Shown: positions 9,147-17,785, counted from the stretch's first letter. The stretch: DNA of 64,000 nt from Allobosea sp. (GCF_017308015.1 NZ_JAFKFW010000008.1:116345-180344); one strand, 5' to 3'. The notes: generated by a model not told the origin, from the sequence alone. A program made the numbers and translations.

Positions 9147-9970
9147 TCACGGCGGTAGGCTGGGCGCTCCGCCGGGATTTTGTAGCAGGATCGGGGGCTT
9201 GTTGCCGATGGCCCCGTGTGGCCGATCCTCGTTGTAGTATTTGACCCAAGCCTCCATCTTTTCGGCCGCATCCGCAAGGGTCAGGAACCAGTGCGTGTTC
9301 AGGCACTCGCTGCGGAAGCGTCCGTTGAACGCCTCGATGAAGGCGTTGTCGGTCGGTTTCCCCGGGCGGGAGAAGTCCAGTGTGACGCCCTTGGCATAGG
9401 CTCACAGGTCGAGGTCGCGGCTGACGAACTCGGACCCCTGATCGACCCGGATCGTCTTCGGATAGCCCAGTTTCGCGCAGACCCTCTCCAGCGTGGCGAC
9501 GACATCCTCGGCCCGGTAGCTGAAGCGGGGATCGACAGTCGGTGAGAAGCGCGAGAAGGTGTCGACCACCGTCAGCACTCGGATTTTGCGGCCTGTCGCC
9601 AGTTGGTCATGGACAAAATCCATTGCCCAGACATCGTTCGGCCGCGTCGCCGGCGCACGGTCCTCGCGCAGCTTCGCTTTGACCCGGCGCTTGGGCGTCT
9701 TGTTCCTGAGCTGCAAGCCTAACTCATTGTAGATCCTTGGAATCCGCTTCTGATTGACATGCCAGCCCTCGCGTCGCAGCAGCACGTCGACACGACGGTA
9801 GCCATAACGGACGCGGGTCTCGCAGATCGCCTTGATCCGGGCGGCCAAGGGGGCCTGGTCGGGCCGGCACGATTTGTAGTGGTGTCGAACTCCAGGACCG
9901 CACAGGCCCGCCGGATCGACACCTGCCACTCACCACAGATCAGGCCGACGAGCTCGCGCTTGCGACCAGG
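9147..9970 (-). pseudogene. IS3-family transposase OrfB, broken
   Basis: DDE integrase domain of an IS3-family element. The recognisable protein reads RIKAICETRVRYGYRRVDVLLRREGW, then DVWAMDFVHDQL (first catalytic Asp), VVDTFSRFS, IRVDQGSEFVSRDLDL (second Asp), a TGA stop complementary to 9402-9404 where the family has Trp, and then AYAKGVTLDFSRPGKPTDNAFIEAFNGRFRSE (catalytic Glu). A short deletion near 9881-9889 also shifts the frame between CAVLEFDTT and YKSCRPDQAP. With one nonsense codon and one frameshift it cannot make an active enzyme. Confidence 0.85.
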
Positions 9971-9972
9971 CC

Positions 9973-10259
9973 TCAGAGCTTTCGGCGGATGACGTCCTGA
10001 AGCATCTCGCGGTCCAGCGCGAGATCGGCGACGAGCTTGCGCAGCTTCGCGTTCTCGTCCTCCAGCTGCTTCAACCGGCGCATCTCGGCGGGCAGCAGCC
10101 CCTCGTACTTCTTCTTCCAGTTGAACCGAAGGCCCGCGAAGCGAAATAGGTCGCCTGGCTGATTCCGGCCCGCCGGCAGACCTCCGCCACCGGAATCCCG
10201 TCCGCGCCCTGCTTCAGGATGAACGCCTTCTGGGCGGCCGAGAACTTCGAATCTTTCAT
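9973..10259 (-). pseudogene. IS3-family OrfA (HTH_Tnp_1), broken by a 20-base insertion
   Basis: Starts MKDSKFSAAQKAFILKQG and continues through the helix-turn-helix IPVAEVCRRAGISQATYF. At about 10121-10141 roughly 20 extra bases, which encode an Ala-Ser-Arg-Ala-Phe-Gly-Ser stretch, shift the frame. Downstream the normal continuation NWKKKYEGLLPAEMRRLK... and the leucine-zipper segment QLEDENAKLRKLVADL survive in another frame, ending at TGA near 9973. The insertion partly repeats sequence similar to its surroundings and may be a local duplication. Confidence 0.8.
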
Positions 10260-10591
10260 CGTCTTGCGCTCCTCCCAGCCCAAGGGAAACGACGCGGAAA
10301 ACTCTAACCCAAAGCGATCCAGTTTTAAGGGCTCAGATCACTCCGGGCAAAAGCAGAGCGCTCCATCGGCGTTCTCTAGGACGCCGTCGGCAGCATCGTC
10401 CATCTTTTCTCGGCAAACGAATGCGCCAGCTTCTGCAAAGCCGCAGGATATGACCCAGATTAAACCGGCGTCACTCTAGCAGCTGGTCTCGGGTCACCTT
10501 TAGCGGGTTGTGGAACAAACGGCGCCGACGAAGCCAGTTGCCTCATTTTTCCAGATTATAATATCCCTTCGCCCTCGACAGTCCGCTTCGA

Positions 10592-11377
10592 TCAGATTCC
10601 TCGGATCAGCCCGCCGTCGATCCGGATTTTCGCTCCGGTTACGTAGCTCGCCCGTTCGCTGGCGAGGAAGGTGACGACATCGGCGAACTCCTGTGGCTTG
10701 CCGTAGCGGCCGGCCGGAATCGCCGCCATCGAGGCCTTCGCCACTGCCTCGCGGGTGCCGCCGCTGCGGCCGGCGGCCGCATCGTCGAGCTGGTCGACGC
10801 GCTCGGTATGGATGCGGCCCGGCAGCACGACATTCACCGTCACCCCGCTGCCGGCAACCTCGGAAGCCAGCGTCTTCGACCAGCCGATGACCGCGGCGCG
10901 GATGCCGTTGGACAGGGCGAGCCGCGGAATCGGCTGCTCGACGCCGGAGGAGGCGATGGTGACGATGCGGCCGAAGCCACGCTCCGTCATGCCGGGCAGC
11001 AGGCGCTGCGCCAGGTGGAAGAGATTGGCCGCCATCCCCTCGAAATGCCTGAGCCAGTCGTCGCGCCTGGTGTCGCGTGCCTCACCGGGCGGCGGGCCGC
11101 CGGAATTTCCGATCAGGATGTCGACGCCGCCTTCCGCGATCAGCTTGTCCGCGAGCGCATCGACCGAGGCGAGATCGGCAAGGTCGAGCCTGGCGGCGCT
11201 GGCGCGACCGTGCTGGTCCGCCGGCAGGCCGGCGATCCAGCTTTCCGTGACATCGGTGCTGCGCGCCGCGGCGATGACGATCGCGCCCTCCGCGATGAGC
11301 GTCTGCGCGATCGCCGCGCCGAGCCCGCGGCTGGCGCCCAGCACGAGGGCGCGCTTTCCGGAAAGTCCGAGGTCCAT
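10592..11377 (-). CDS. SDR-family oxidoreductase lacking the YxxxK motif
   Basis: A 261-aa short-chain dehydrogenase/reductase with the NAD(P) loop LGASRGLGAAIA (about residues 13-24), NSGGPPPGEA in place of the usual NNAG, an intact Ser in IVTIASSGVEQ and the C-terminal YVTGAKIRIDGGL. Where the family has YxxxK this protein reads LALSNGIRAAVIGWSK, so the catalytic Tyr and Lys are absent. FabG-like paralogues with a LSNxxR pattern exist, so the change is shared rather than a random lesion. Its ATG shares one base with the stop of the DapA-like gene (TGATG), so they form an operon. The substrate is unknown. Confidence 0.82.
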   Translation of the reverse strand: MDLGLSGKRALVLGASRGLGAAIAQTLIAEGAIVIAAARSTDVTESWIAGLPADQHGRASAARLDLADLASVDALADKLIAEGGVDILIGNSGGPPPGEARDTRRDDWLRHFEGMAANLFHLAQRLLPGMTERGFGRIVTIASSGVEQPIPRLALSNGIRAAVIGWSKTLASEVAGSGVTVNVVLPGRIHTERVDQLDDAAAGRSGGTREAVAKASMAAIPAGRYGKPQEFADVVTFLASERASYVTGAKIRIDGGLIRGI

Positions 11378-12306
11378 CAGCCGATCTCCTTCAGGCGCCG
11401 CTCCTGCCGCGCGATGAGCCGTTCGATATCGGCGATATCCGTCTTGGACAACGCTCCGCCGGGCTTGCGCAGCGTGGCCGAGGCGATCGCGCCACGCTTC
11501 GCCAGCGTATATTTGCGGATGGCAAGGCCAAGGCCGGGCTGCTGCTCGTAGCGCGCAAGCGGCAGATAGGCGTCGAACAGATCATGCGCCCGCTCGACTT
11601 GGCCCGCCGCATGCGCCTTCCAGACATCGACCATCATCTCGGGATAGGCGAATCCGGTCATGGCGCCATCGGCTCCGCGGGAGAGTTCCTCCGGCAGGAA
11701 CATGCCGCCATTGCCGACGAGGATCGAGACACGCCGGCCGCCCTGGTCGCTCGCTGCACGCAGCGCCGAGATCTTGGCGAGACCCGGCCAGTCCTCGTGC
11801 TTGAGCATGACGCAGGACGGGTGGGCGGCGACGATCTTCAGGATCACGGCAGCCGAAATCTGCACCTGCGTCACCAGCGGGAAATCCTGAAGGACGAACG
11901 GTGTCTTCGCGCCCAGCGTCTCCGCCACCGTGGCGTAATAGGAGAGGATCTGATCGTCGGTCCGCAGATTGGAGGGCGGTGCGACCATGACGCCGGCAGC
12001 GCCGTCCCCCATCACGCTCTCGCTGAGTTCGGCCATCGCAGCGAAGCCGGAGGCCGAGACGCCGGCGACGACCGGCACGCGGCCATCCACCCGCTTCAGC
12101 ACCCGGCGCACGAAGATGCGGGATTCCTCGGCAGTCAGCTTCGGCGCTTCGCCCATCATGCCGAGCACGGTAAGTCCGGTCGCCCCCTTGTCGAGGTAGA
12201 AATCGACCATGCGGTCGATGCTGTCGAGATCGAGAGCGCCGGCTTCGGTGAAGGGCGTCACCGTGATGACGTAGACGCCCTCTGCGGTTTCATCGAGCAG
12301 AGCCAT
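11377..12306 (-). CDS. Dihydrodipicolinate synthase/N-acetylneuraminate lyase family protein
   Basis: A 309-aa class I aldolase of the DapA/NanA superfamily. The barrel shows ITVTPFTEAGALD, TGLTVLGMMGEAPKLTAEE (phosphate/carboxylate loop) and the Schiff-base Lys in SCVMLKHEDWPG. The usual YNxP Tyr is replaced in VLQDFPLV, so it is unlikely to be true lysine-pathway DapA; an aldolase or hydro-lyase for a keto acid is more likely. The start at 12306 is chosen for GAGGA six bases upstream. It is coupled to the SDR gene. About 220 bp separate it from the racemase gene upstream, so it may have its own promoter there. Confidence 0.82.
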   Translation of the reverse strand: MALLDETAEGVYVITVTPFTEAGALDLDSIDRMVDFYLDKGATGLTVLGMMGEAPKLTAEESRIFVRRVLKRVDGRVPVVAGVSASGFAAMAELSESVMGDGAAGVMVAPPSNLRTDDQILSYYATVAETLGAKTPFVLQDFPLVTQVQISAAVILKIVAAHPSCVMLKHEDWPGLAKISALRAASDQGGRRVSILVGNGGMFLPEELSRGADGAMTGFAYPEMMVDVWKAHAAGQVERAHDLFDAYLPLARYEQQPGLGLAIRKYTLAKRGAIASATLRKPGGALSKTDIADIERLIARQERRLKEIG

Positions 12307-12526
12307 GATGGTCCTCAATTGCTGGTGGAAGAGGGCAGGGCTTGCCCGGATGAAGGGGTTCTTGTCAGGTTGGCGTGTCCTGCGTCCGGCGGTTCCGTTC
12401 GCATGTCTGCATTCTCGTGCGGTGCGGATTCCGTCGGCGCAAACAGGGCTGGCAATGCGATCGAAGGCGGGGTTGCGAAGATACCTTGTCGCAAATGCTA
12501 TTCAGTCTTATTCGCGATAGATGGCC

Positions 12527-13210
12527 TCAATGTCCGGTGAGGGGACGTCCGCCCCAGCCCAACCGGACCCGCCCGAGGGCCATGGTCACCGCGGCCTGCG
12601 TCGGCTCGACGACGGGCACGCCGAGTTCGCGCTCCAGCGGCTCGCGGAAGCGCGCCATCCCGGCGCAACCCATCACCAGCACGTCGGCATGGTGCGTATC
12701 GCGCAAGGTTTTGCCGACGGCGATCATCCGGCCGAGCGTGAGGTCGTCATCGGCCATTTCGGCGATGGTGAGATTGACCGGCAGGTCGCCGGCGCAGCGG
12801 CCCACCACGCCTATCGCGCCGAGATAGCGCAGATGGCGCGGGATCGAGTTCTGCAGCATGGCGACGATGCCGAAGCGCTGGCCGAGCGTCAGCGCCATCA
12901 GCACGCCGCATTCGGCGATGCCCAGCACCGGCTTCGTGCTCTGCTCGCGCAGGGCATGCATGCCGGGATCGGAGAAGCAGGCGACGACGAAGGCCGCGGC
13001 CTCGCCTTCAAGGCCCGCGGCGCGTTTCAGCAAGGCGGGGATCAGCCCGTCGACATCGCGCTGCGACTGGATGCCGGGTGGCCCGTCGGCCAGCGTCAGG
13101 CATTCGATCGCCGGACCGTCCGCCATGCGCAGTGGCGCGACGGCGGCGTCGATCTCGCGGGTCACGCGCTCGGTCGAATTGGGGTTGATGACGTAGATCG
13201 TGCCGCTCAC
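12527..13210 (-). CDS. Aspartate/glutamate/hydantoin racemase family protein
   Basis: A 227-aa cofactor-independent racemase of the Asp/Glu/hydantoin family. It starts SGTIYVINPNSTERVT and has the two catalytic Cys contexts, VVACFSDPGMHAL and VLVMGCAGMARF. Hydantoin racemases let both enantiomers of a 5-substituted hydantoin be processed. The start is a GTG at 13208-13210, chosen because of a strong AAGGAGAGG and a four-base GTGA overlap with the stop of the flavin reductase gene. It is the last gene of the run DUF917, hydantoinase, M20 amidohydrolase, flavin reductase, racemase. Confidence 0.88.
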   Translation of the reverse strand: MSGTIYVINPNSTERVTREIDAAVAPLRMADGPAIECLTLADGPPGIQSQRDVDGLIPALLKRAAGLEGEAAAFVVACFSDPGMHALREQSTKPVLGIAECGVLMALTLGQRFGIVAMLQNSIPRHLRYLGAIGVVGRCAGDLPVNLTIAEMADDDLTLGRMIAVGKTLRDTHHADVLVMGCAGMARFREPLERELGVPVVEPTQAAVTMALGRVRLGWGGRPLTGH

Positions 13211-13869
13211 GACACCTCTCCTTTGGGAATGGGGGCTCGTTCGCGCTGGCGCCAGCCGTCCAGCGTTCGGCGCGGCTCCTGGAAGCGGTCGCCCAGGCCG
13301 AGATACCAGTCGGCACCGTGCAGGCGGCCCACGAGGTCGAGCTTGTCGATATCGACATGCAGCCGCTCGTCGACGATGTCGTCGCGGATATGGAGATGGA
13401 CGATCTCGCCGACGACGAGATTGCGATGCCGCGTGCCGAGCGAGAGCGAGACCGTCTCGCGGCATTCGAGCTGGACCGGGGAGGCCGCGAGCCGTGGTGC
13501 CGCGACCTTGGCGCCAGCGGCGGTGTCGAGCCCGGCGGCCGCGATCTCGTCGATTTCGGACGGGAAGTCGATGGCGCAGACCTGCATCGCCGCGACCATC
13601 GTCCGGTCGACGAGATTGACGACGAAGCTGCCGGTCTCGCGGATGTTGCGCATCGTGTCCTTCAGGGGCGTCGCGCCGCCGCGGCCCTCGATGCCGAGCA
13701 CGACCAGCGGCGGCGCATGGCTGAACACGTTGAAGAAGCTGAAGGGCGCGGCATTGGCGCGGCCCTTCTCGTCAATCGTGGTGACCAGCGCGATCGGCCG
13801 CGGCAGCACGGTATTGACGAGCAGCTTGTAGAGATCGCGCTCCCCGAGATCGCTTGCCGCCCAATCCAT
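13207..13869 (-). CDS. Flavin reductase family protein (FMN-binding split barrel)
   Basis: A 220-aa protein of the DIM6/NTAB flavin reductase family: LPRPIALVTTIDEKGRANAAPFS at about residues 23-45, FFNVFSHAPPLVVLG, DTMRNIRETGSFVVNLV and RHRNLVVGEIVHLHI. Such proteins bind FMN and usually supply reduced flavin to a monooxygenase. No monooxygenase lies nearby, so its part in hydantoin use is unclear. It may act directly as an oxidoreductase. It sits between the M20 gene (4-base gap) and the racemase gene (GTGA overlap). Confidence 0.85.
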   Translation of the reverse strand: MDWAASDLGERDLYKLLVNTVLPRPIALVTTIDEKGRANAAPFSFFNVFSHAPPLVVLGIEGRGGATPLKDTMRNIRETGSFVVNLVDRTMVAAMQVCAIDFPSEIDEIAAAGLDTAAGAKVAAPRLAASPVQLECRETVSLSLGTRHRNLVVGEIVHLHIRDDIVDERLHVDIDKLDLVGRLHGADWYLGLGDRFQEPRRTLDGWRQRERAPIPKGEVS

Positions 13870-13873
13870 CGTT

Positions 13874-15118
13874 TCAACCCAGTTGCGCGTCGAGCAGGCG
13901 CACCGTCTCGGCCAGCACGCGAGCGCCGTCACCCGCCTGGTCGGGCGTGGTCGATTCCTCCGGCGCATGGCTGCGCCCTTCGAGGCAAGGCACGAAGATC
14001 ATGCCGACCGGGCCGATATGGGCGATGTGGACGCCGTCATGGCCGGCGCCGCTTGGCAGGTCGCGCGTGGCGAGCCCGAGCGAGGCCGAGGCATTGGCGA
14101 TGGCAGAGCGAACTTGCCGAGCACAGGCCGTCGGCGCGACATGGCTGATCGGCTCGACCGCGATGGTGAGGCGAAGCTCTTCGAGGGCAGGGCGCAGGTC
14201 GCGCACCAGCGCCTCGCCGAAGGCCTTCACCGCTGCCTCATTGCCGGAGCGGACTTCGAGCGTCAGCACGGCCTCGCCCGGCACTGCGTTCGAGGCGTTG
14301 GGGCTGACCTCGATGCGCCCGAAGGTGGCGACCAGCGGCTGGTTGTCCCGCGCCGTCGCCAGCGCGCGCTTGTAGGCGGCTTCGATCAGCTTCGCCGCGC
14401 CGACCAGAGCATCGGCCCGGAGCGGCATCGGCGTCGCGCCGGCATGGTCGGCCCGGCCGGTGACGATGATGCGCTCGCGGCGGATGCCGACGATATCGGT
14501 GACGATGCCGATCGGGATGCGCTCGTTCTCCAGCACGCGCCCCTGCTCGATATGAACCTCGACATAAGCCGCAATGCCGTCTGCCGGCCGCTTGACGGAG
14601 GCCAGTTCCGCCGGCCGCCCGCCGACGAAACCGATGCCTTCGCGCAAGGTCATGCCGTCCGGGCGGGTCATTGCCAGATGCTCTTCGCTCAGCGTGCCGG
14701 CGAGCGCGCGGCTGCCGATACAGGAGAGGCCGAACTCGCTCGGCTCCTCCGCGAGGAAGTCGACGACCTCCAGCGTATGGCGCAGGCGGTCGCCGCGCTC
14801 GCTGAAGCTCTGCACGACTTCCAGCGCGGCGAGCACGCCGAGAATGCCGTCATAGCGCCCGCCCGAGGGCACCGTGTCGGAATGCGAACCGATCAGGATC
14901 GGCTTCAGGCTCGGATCGGCGCCGGCAAGCCGGCCGATCAGGTTGCCGGCGGCATCGAGTTCCGTCTCCAGCCCGGCCTCGCGGAACTCCGCTGCCAGCC
15001 ATGCCCGCCCTTCGAGGAAACGCGGCGTGAAGGAGCGGCGCGTCCATGGGCGCTCCGGGTCGGTGATTTCGGAGAGTGCTTCGATGCGGCGCCAGAGCCG
15101 GTCCTGATCGATCGACAT
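13874..15118 (-). CDS. Zn-dependent M20-family amidohydrolase (N-carbamoyl-L-amino acid hydrolase/allantoate amidohydrolase type)
   Basis: Hydrolyses an N-carbamoyl amino acid or ureide to amine, CO2 and ammonia. The 414-aa protein has the bimetal site motifs GSHSDTVPSGGRYDGILGV (His and Asp, about residues 77-95), FLAEEPSEFGLSCIGSRALAG (Glu pair), the dimerisation-lid HIEQGRVLENERIPIGIVTDIVG with a metal His, TGRADHAGATPMPLRADA and the final metal His in LEGRSHAPEE. This is the HyuC/AllC family. It lies five bases downstream of the hydantoinase-like gene, so the two probably act in sequence on a ring-opened product. L-stereospecificity is a family expectation only. Confidence 0.9.
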   Translation of the reverse strand: MSIDQDRLWRRIEALSEITDPERPWTRRSFTPRFLEGRAWLAAEFREAGLETELDAAGNLIGRLAGADPSLKPILIGSHSDTVPSGGRYDGILGVLAALEVVQSFSERGDRLRHTLEVVDFLAEEPSEFGLSCIGSRALAGTLSEEHLAMTRPDGMTLREGIGFVGGRPAELASVKRPADGIAAYVEVHIEQGRVLENERIPIGIVTDIVGIRRERIIVTGRADHAGATPMPLRADALVGAAKLIEAAYKRALATARDNQPLVATFGRIEVSPNASNAVPGEAVLTLEVRSGNEAAVKAFGEALVRDLRPALEELRLTIAVEPISHVAPTACARQVRSAIANASASLGLATRDLPSGAGHDGVHIAHIGPVGMIFVPCLEGRSHAPEESTTPDQAGDGARVLAETVRLLDAQLG

Positions 15119-15123
15119 GCTGA

Positions 15124-16473
15124 TCACGCCGCCGGGCGCAGGAAGCGGCCGTCGCCGGCCTTGTTGCGGATCTCCTTGCCGTCCCAGGCGATCTGGCCGC
15201 GCACATAGGTGGCGGCGACGCGGACGCGGAATTCGCGACCCTCCATCGAGCTCCACTTCACGGCCGACAGGCTCTTGCTGGGATCGTGGATGAAGCGGCC
15301 GGGCTCAAGCACCGTGATGTCGGCATCGGCGCCGGCTTCAAGCCGCCCCTTGTCGGCGAGCAGGAAGGCCTTGGCCGGCCCCTCGCAGAGCTGCTTCACG
15401 ACGATGGTCGGCGACAGGCCGTGCTCCTCGCAGCCGGTCCACAGCGCCGGCAGCAGGGTCTCGATGCCCGGCCCGCCTGAGGTGTTCTTGAAGATCATCG
15501 GATCGCCCTTTTTCTCCAGCCCCCAGGAGACATGGTCCGACGAGATGAAGTCGCAATGGCCGGCGGCGAGATGGCTCCAGAGCAGGTCGCTCTCGGCCTT
15601 CGGGCGGATCGGCGGGTAATGCTTGATCTTGGCGCCGAAGCGCGGGCCGTGCTCCTCGGCATTGAGCATGAAATACTGCACGCAGCTCTCGACCGTCGCC
15701 TTGTATCCGGCGCGCTTGTACATGTTGCAGATCTCGAAGCCGCGCGAGGTCGAGACATGGACGGCATGGGCGCGAGCCCCGGTCTCGGCGCCGATCTCGT
15801 AGATGCGGGCGGTGGCGAGGTTCTCGACCAGCGGCGTATGGGCGCGCAGGAAGGCGTCGGGGCCAGTATCGCCGGCTTCGATCAGCCTGGCGATGTTGCG
15901 CCGGGTCATTTCCTGGTCCTGGTTATGGACGCCGCAGAGCAGGCCGGTCGGCTCGATCAGCTTGAAAGCCTCGTAGAGCGTATCGTCGCCGATGCGGGGA
16001 AAGCGCGTCGGGTTGGCCTCGAAGGTGGAGAACTTGAAGGCGCAGGCGCCGGCCTCGACGAGGCCCGGAATGGCATGCAGCCCGTTCTCGATGGTGATCG
16101 TGGCATAGAGCGCGACGTCGACATGGGCATCGCGCTCGACCACCGCGACCTTCTCGTTGAAGAGTTTTGCGCTGGTGACCGGCTCCGGCTCGTCATAGGG
16201 CATGTCGACCATCACGGTGACGCCGCCGGCCGCGGCCGCCCGCGAGCACATGCCGATGCCCTCGTGATTGGCCTGGCTGCCGGAATGGACCTGTCCGTCG
16301 ATGACGCCCGGCATGATCCACTGACCGCGGAAATCCTGCGTCTCGCGGGCCGAGGGTGGCGTACCGGACCCGACCTTGCCGATCTTGCCGCCGCTGACGG
16401 CGACATAGCCGTCTTCGATGATCCGGTCGGACAGCACGATATTGCCGCGGAGGACGAGATCGAAATCGCTCAT
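15124..16473 (-). CDS. Hydantoinase/allantoinase-like cyclic amidohydrolase
   Basis: A 449-aa amidohydrolase-superfamily protein expected to open a cyclic ureide ring (hydantoin, dihydropyrimidine or allantoin). Metal ligands by position are H63 in DGQVHSG, the carboxylated Lys147 in AFKFSTFE, H183 in GVHNQDQE, H239 in AVHVSTS and D313 in ISSDHVSW. The first His of the usual HxH is Gln61 here. QVH also occurs in some dihydroorotases, so it need not abolish activity. The C-terminal ADADITVLEP... is standard. It sits 42 bp after the DUF917 gene and just before the M20 carbamoylase. Confidence 0.88.
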   Translation of the reverse strand: MSDFDLVLRGNIVLSDRIIEDGYVAVSGGKIGKVGSGTPPSARETQDFRGQWIMPGVIDGQVHSGSQANHEGIGMCSRAAAAGGVTVMVDMPYDEPEPVTSAKLFNEKVAVVERDAHVDVALYATITIENGLHAIPGLVEAGACAFKFSTFEANPTRFPRIGDDTLYEAFKLIEPTGLLCGVHNQDQEMTRRNIARLIEAGDTGPDAFLRAHTPLVENLATARIYEIGAETGARAHAVHVSTSRGFEICNMYKRAGYKATVESCVQYFMLNAEEHGPRFGAKIKHYPPIRPKAESDLLWSHLAAGHCDFISSDHVSWGLEKKGDPMIFKNTSGGPGIETLLPALWTGCEEHGLSPTIVVKQLCEGPAKAFLLADKGRLEAGADADITVLEPGRFIHDPSKSLSAVKWSSMEGREFRVRVAATYVRGQIAWDGKEIRNKAGDGRFLRPAA

Positions 16474-16515
16474 TGTGGGGTATCCGGTTGGTCTGCAGGA
16501 TCGGGGAAAATGTGC

Positions 16516-17613
16516 TCAGCCTTCACGGCCGAGCGCGTAGTCGGTGAAGCTCATGCCGAGTGCCTTCTCGACGATCGGATAGACGCTGGGATCGGTCACG
16601 CTGGAGCTCAGCGGGATCTTGCTCTTGGGCACGCGCAGCACCGAGAGCTCCATGCCCTCGCGGACATGGCCGGCGCTGACCGGCTGGCCGTCATTGTCCA
16701 GCGTGGTGATCACGTCGGGGAAGCAGGCGTGGCGGGCGCGGTCGAGATCGGTCACGGCCATGTATTCGTTCATGACATGGATGACGCGGGCGGCAGCCCC
16801 GGTCCCGACCTGGATCGTGCCGATGTCGAAGGCCTCGTTGGTGTAGCGCACGTCCTTCTTCGCGACGATGCCGCGCGCGATGATCGAGCCGCCGGTCTCG
16901 TCGCAGATCGCGTCGATCACGGCGCTGCCGCCCCTCGGCCTCGCGGCGATGATGCGCTCGCCCAGCGCCAGCGCCAGCGAAATGCCGCCCAGCGCCGCGT
17001 TCTTGCGGACATAGGCCGCCGAAACCGGGTTGCGGCAGGAGGCGATGAAGCCGCCCGACATGTCGGAAGCGGTGCGCAGGATCGGCGAGACCTTGGCCGT
17101 CGCGCCGCGCGTGACCAGCTCGATATACTGGTTCTTGGCGCGGTTGCCGCCGACCGCCACCTGGATCGTCGCCTCAGGGCTGTTGGCGAGGCCGATCGAG
17201 CCCATGTCGCCGGTGGGATGGGCGCGGATATCGCCGACGGCATCCACGACCTTCACTCCGAGGATGGCGCTCGGTAGCCAGGCGTTCAGCGTGCTCGACA
17301 TGCCGTTCTGGCCGATGATCAGGCCGTAGATCGGTTTGCCCAGCGCTTCCTGCAGGAGCTGCACCGCCTTGACGTAGTCGATGCCCCACATCTCCCACTC
17401 GGTCGTGCCGCCGGGCGCGCCGATGGCGGCGGCGGTGGCGATGATCGCGTCGTCGGGAATCTCGTCCATCGTGACGAGCTCGGGCCTGCCGGTATTGACC
17501 GCGGCGGTGCCCAGCATGCGGCCATGATCGGCCCAGCCGCCGCCGCCCGCTGCGAAGACGGATCCGCCGGCAACAGCGGCCTCGACGTCCCCGATGGTCA
17601 GAAAGCGCCTCAT
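16516..17613 (-). CDS. DUF917 family protein
   Basis: A 365-aa protein of the DUF917 family, which often accompanies hydantoinase and related genes. Visible features are GGSVFAAGGGGWADHGRML near the N-terminus, IIATAAAIGAPGGTTEWEMWG, GLIIGQNGMSSTLNAW and HPTGDMGSIGLANSP. No catalytic residues are established for the family. The start complementary to 17611-17613 has GAGG upstream; the in-frame GTG-type extension to 17646 is less likely. It is the first gene of the minus-strand hydantoin unit and is divergent from the LysR gene. A palindromic operator candidate lies 155 bp upstream. Confidence 0.85.
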   Translation of the reverse strand: MRRFLTIGDVEAAVAGGSVFAAGGGGWADHGRMLGTAAVNTGRPELVTMDEIPDDAIIATAAAIGAPGGTTEWEMWGIDYVKAVQLLQEALGKPIYGLIIGQNGMSSTLNAWLPSAILGVKVVDAVGDIRAHPTGDMGSIGLANSPEATIQVAVGGNRAKNQYIELVTRGATAKVSPILRTASDMSGGFIASCRNPVSAAYVRKNAALGGISLALALGERIIAARPRGGSAVIDAICDETGGSIIARGIVAKKDVRYTNEAFDIGTIQVGTGAAARVIHVMNEYMAVTDLDRARHACFPDVITTLDNDGQPVSAGHVREGMELSVLRVPKSKIPLSSSVTDPSVYPIVEKALGMSFTDYALGREG

Positions 17614-17641
17614 CGGCCCGCCTCGTCCCGTTTTGGTTGGA

Positions 17642-17687
17642 AGCATTGCTCAAGCGAAAAGCGGTTTCCGCTTTTTCGCGCGATGCT
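17642..17687. repeat. Extragenic palindromic element
   Basis: A long near-perfect inverted repeat: outer arms AGCAT and ATGCT, inner arms GCGAAAAGCGG and CCGCTTTTTCGC around TTT. This resembles the short extragenic palindromes scattered through Hyphomicrobiales genomes, whose core is a GAAA..CGGTTTCC..TTTTC pattern. It lies between the DUF917 gene and its upstream operator candidate, in the divergent DUF917-LysR spacer. It could fold as an RNA hairpin in the DUF917 leader. I saw no second copy in this window. Confidence 0.6.
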
Positions 17688-17767
17688 CCGTCGAACCGGT
17701 CACTGCCGGCGACGTCGAGCTTAGAGCGCTAGGCGCAAAGTGAATCATGCTTATTATGTGGCCGATC

Positions 17768-17782
17768 ATAATCGGATGTTAT
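17768..17782. promoter_or_regulatory. Candidate LysR operator, copy 1 (DUF917/LysR spacer)
   Basis: ATAATCGGATGTTAT, a 15-bp imperfect palindrome (ATAAy-N5-GTTAT) with the T-N11-A spacing of LysR boxes. It ends four bases before the LysR ATG and lies 155 bp upstream of the DUF917 start. Read toward DUF917 it is ATAACATCCGATTAT. About 12 bp further on is AATAAGCATGA, a second segment also found beside copy 3. Position suggests both autorepression and activation of the hydantoin unit. Confidence 0.6.
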
Positions 17783-17785
17783 CGC

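Larger units (their letters stand above)
9095..10340 (-). mobile_element. Decayed IS3-family (IS407-like) insertion sequence
   Basis: A 1246-bp element bounded by imperfect inverted repeats: TGATCTGAGaCC at 9095 and the complement TGATCTGAGcCC ending at 10340, with the TG...CA termini usual for IS3. It holds the two-frame transposase (orfA, orfB) on the minus strand, both broken. The flanking bases differ (attg on the left, ctcc on the right), so no target duplication is visible, consistent with age or a later rearrangement. Another CTGAGACC copy at about 9049 lies just outside the left end. The flanks 8807-9094 and 10341-10591 contain no gene I can support. The element separates the sugar-nucleotide block from the hydantoin region. 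Confidence 0.85.

Noticed and set aside
11377-12306. Lysine-pathway dihydrodipicolinate synthase (dapA)
   Set aside because: The catalytic Tyr motif YNxP is missing and the neighbours are catabolic genes, so only the superfamily is assigned.
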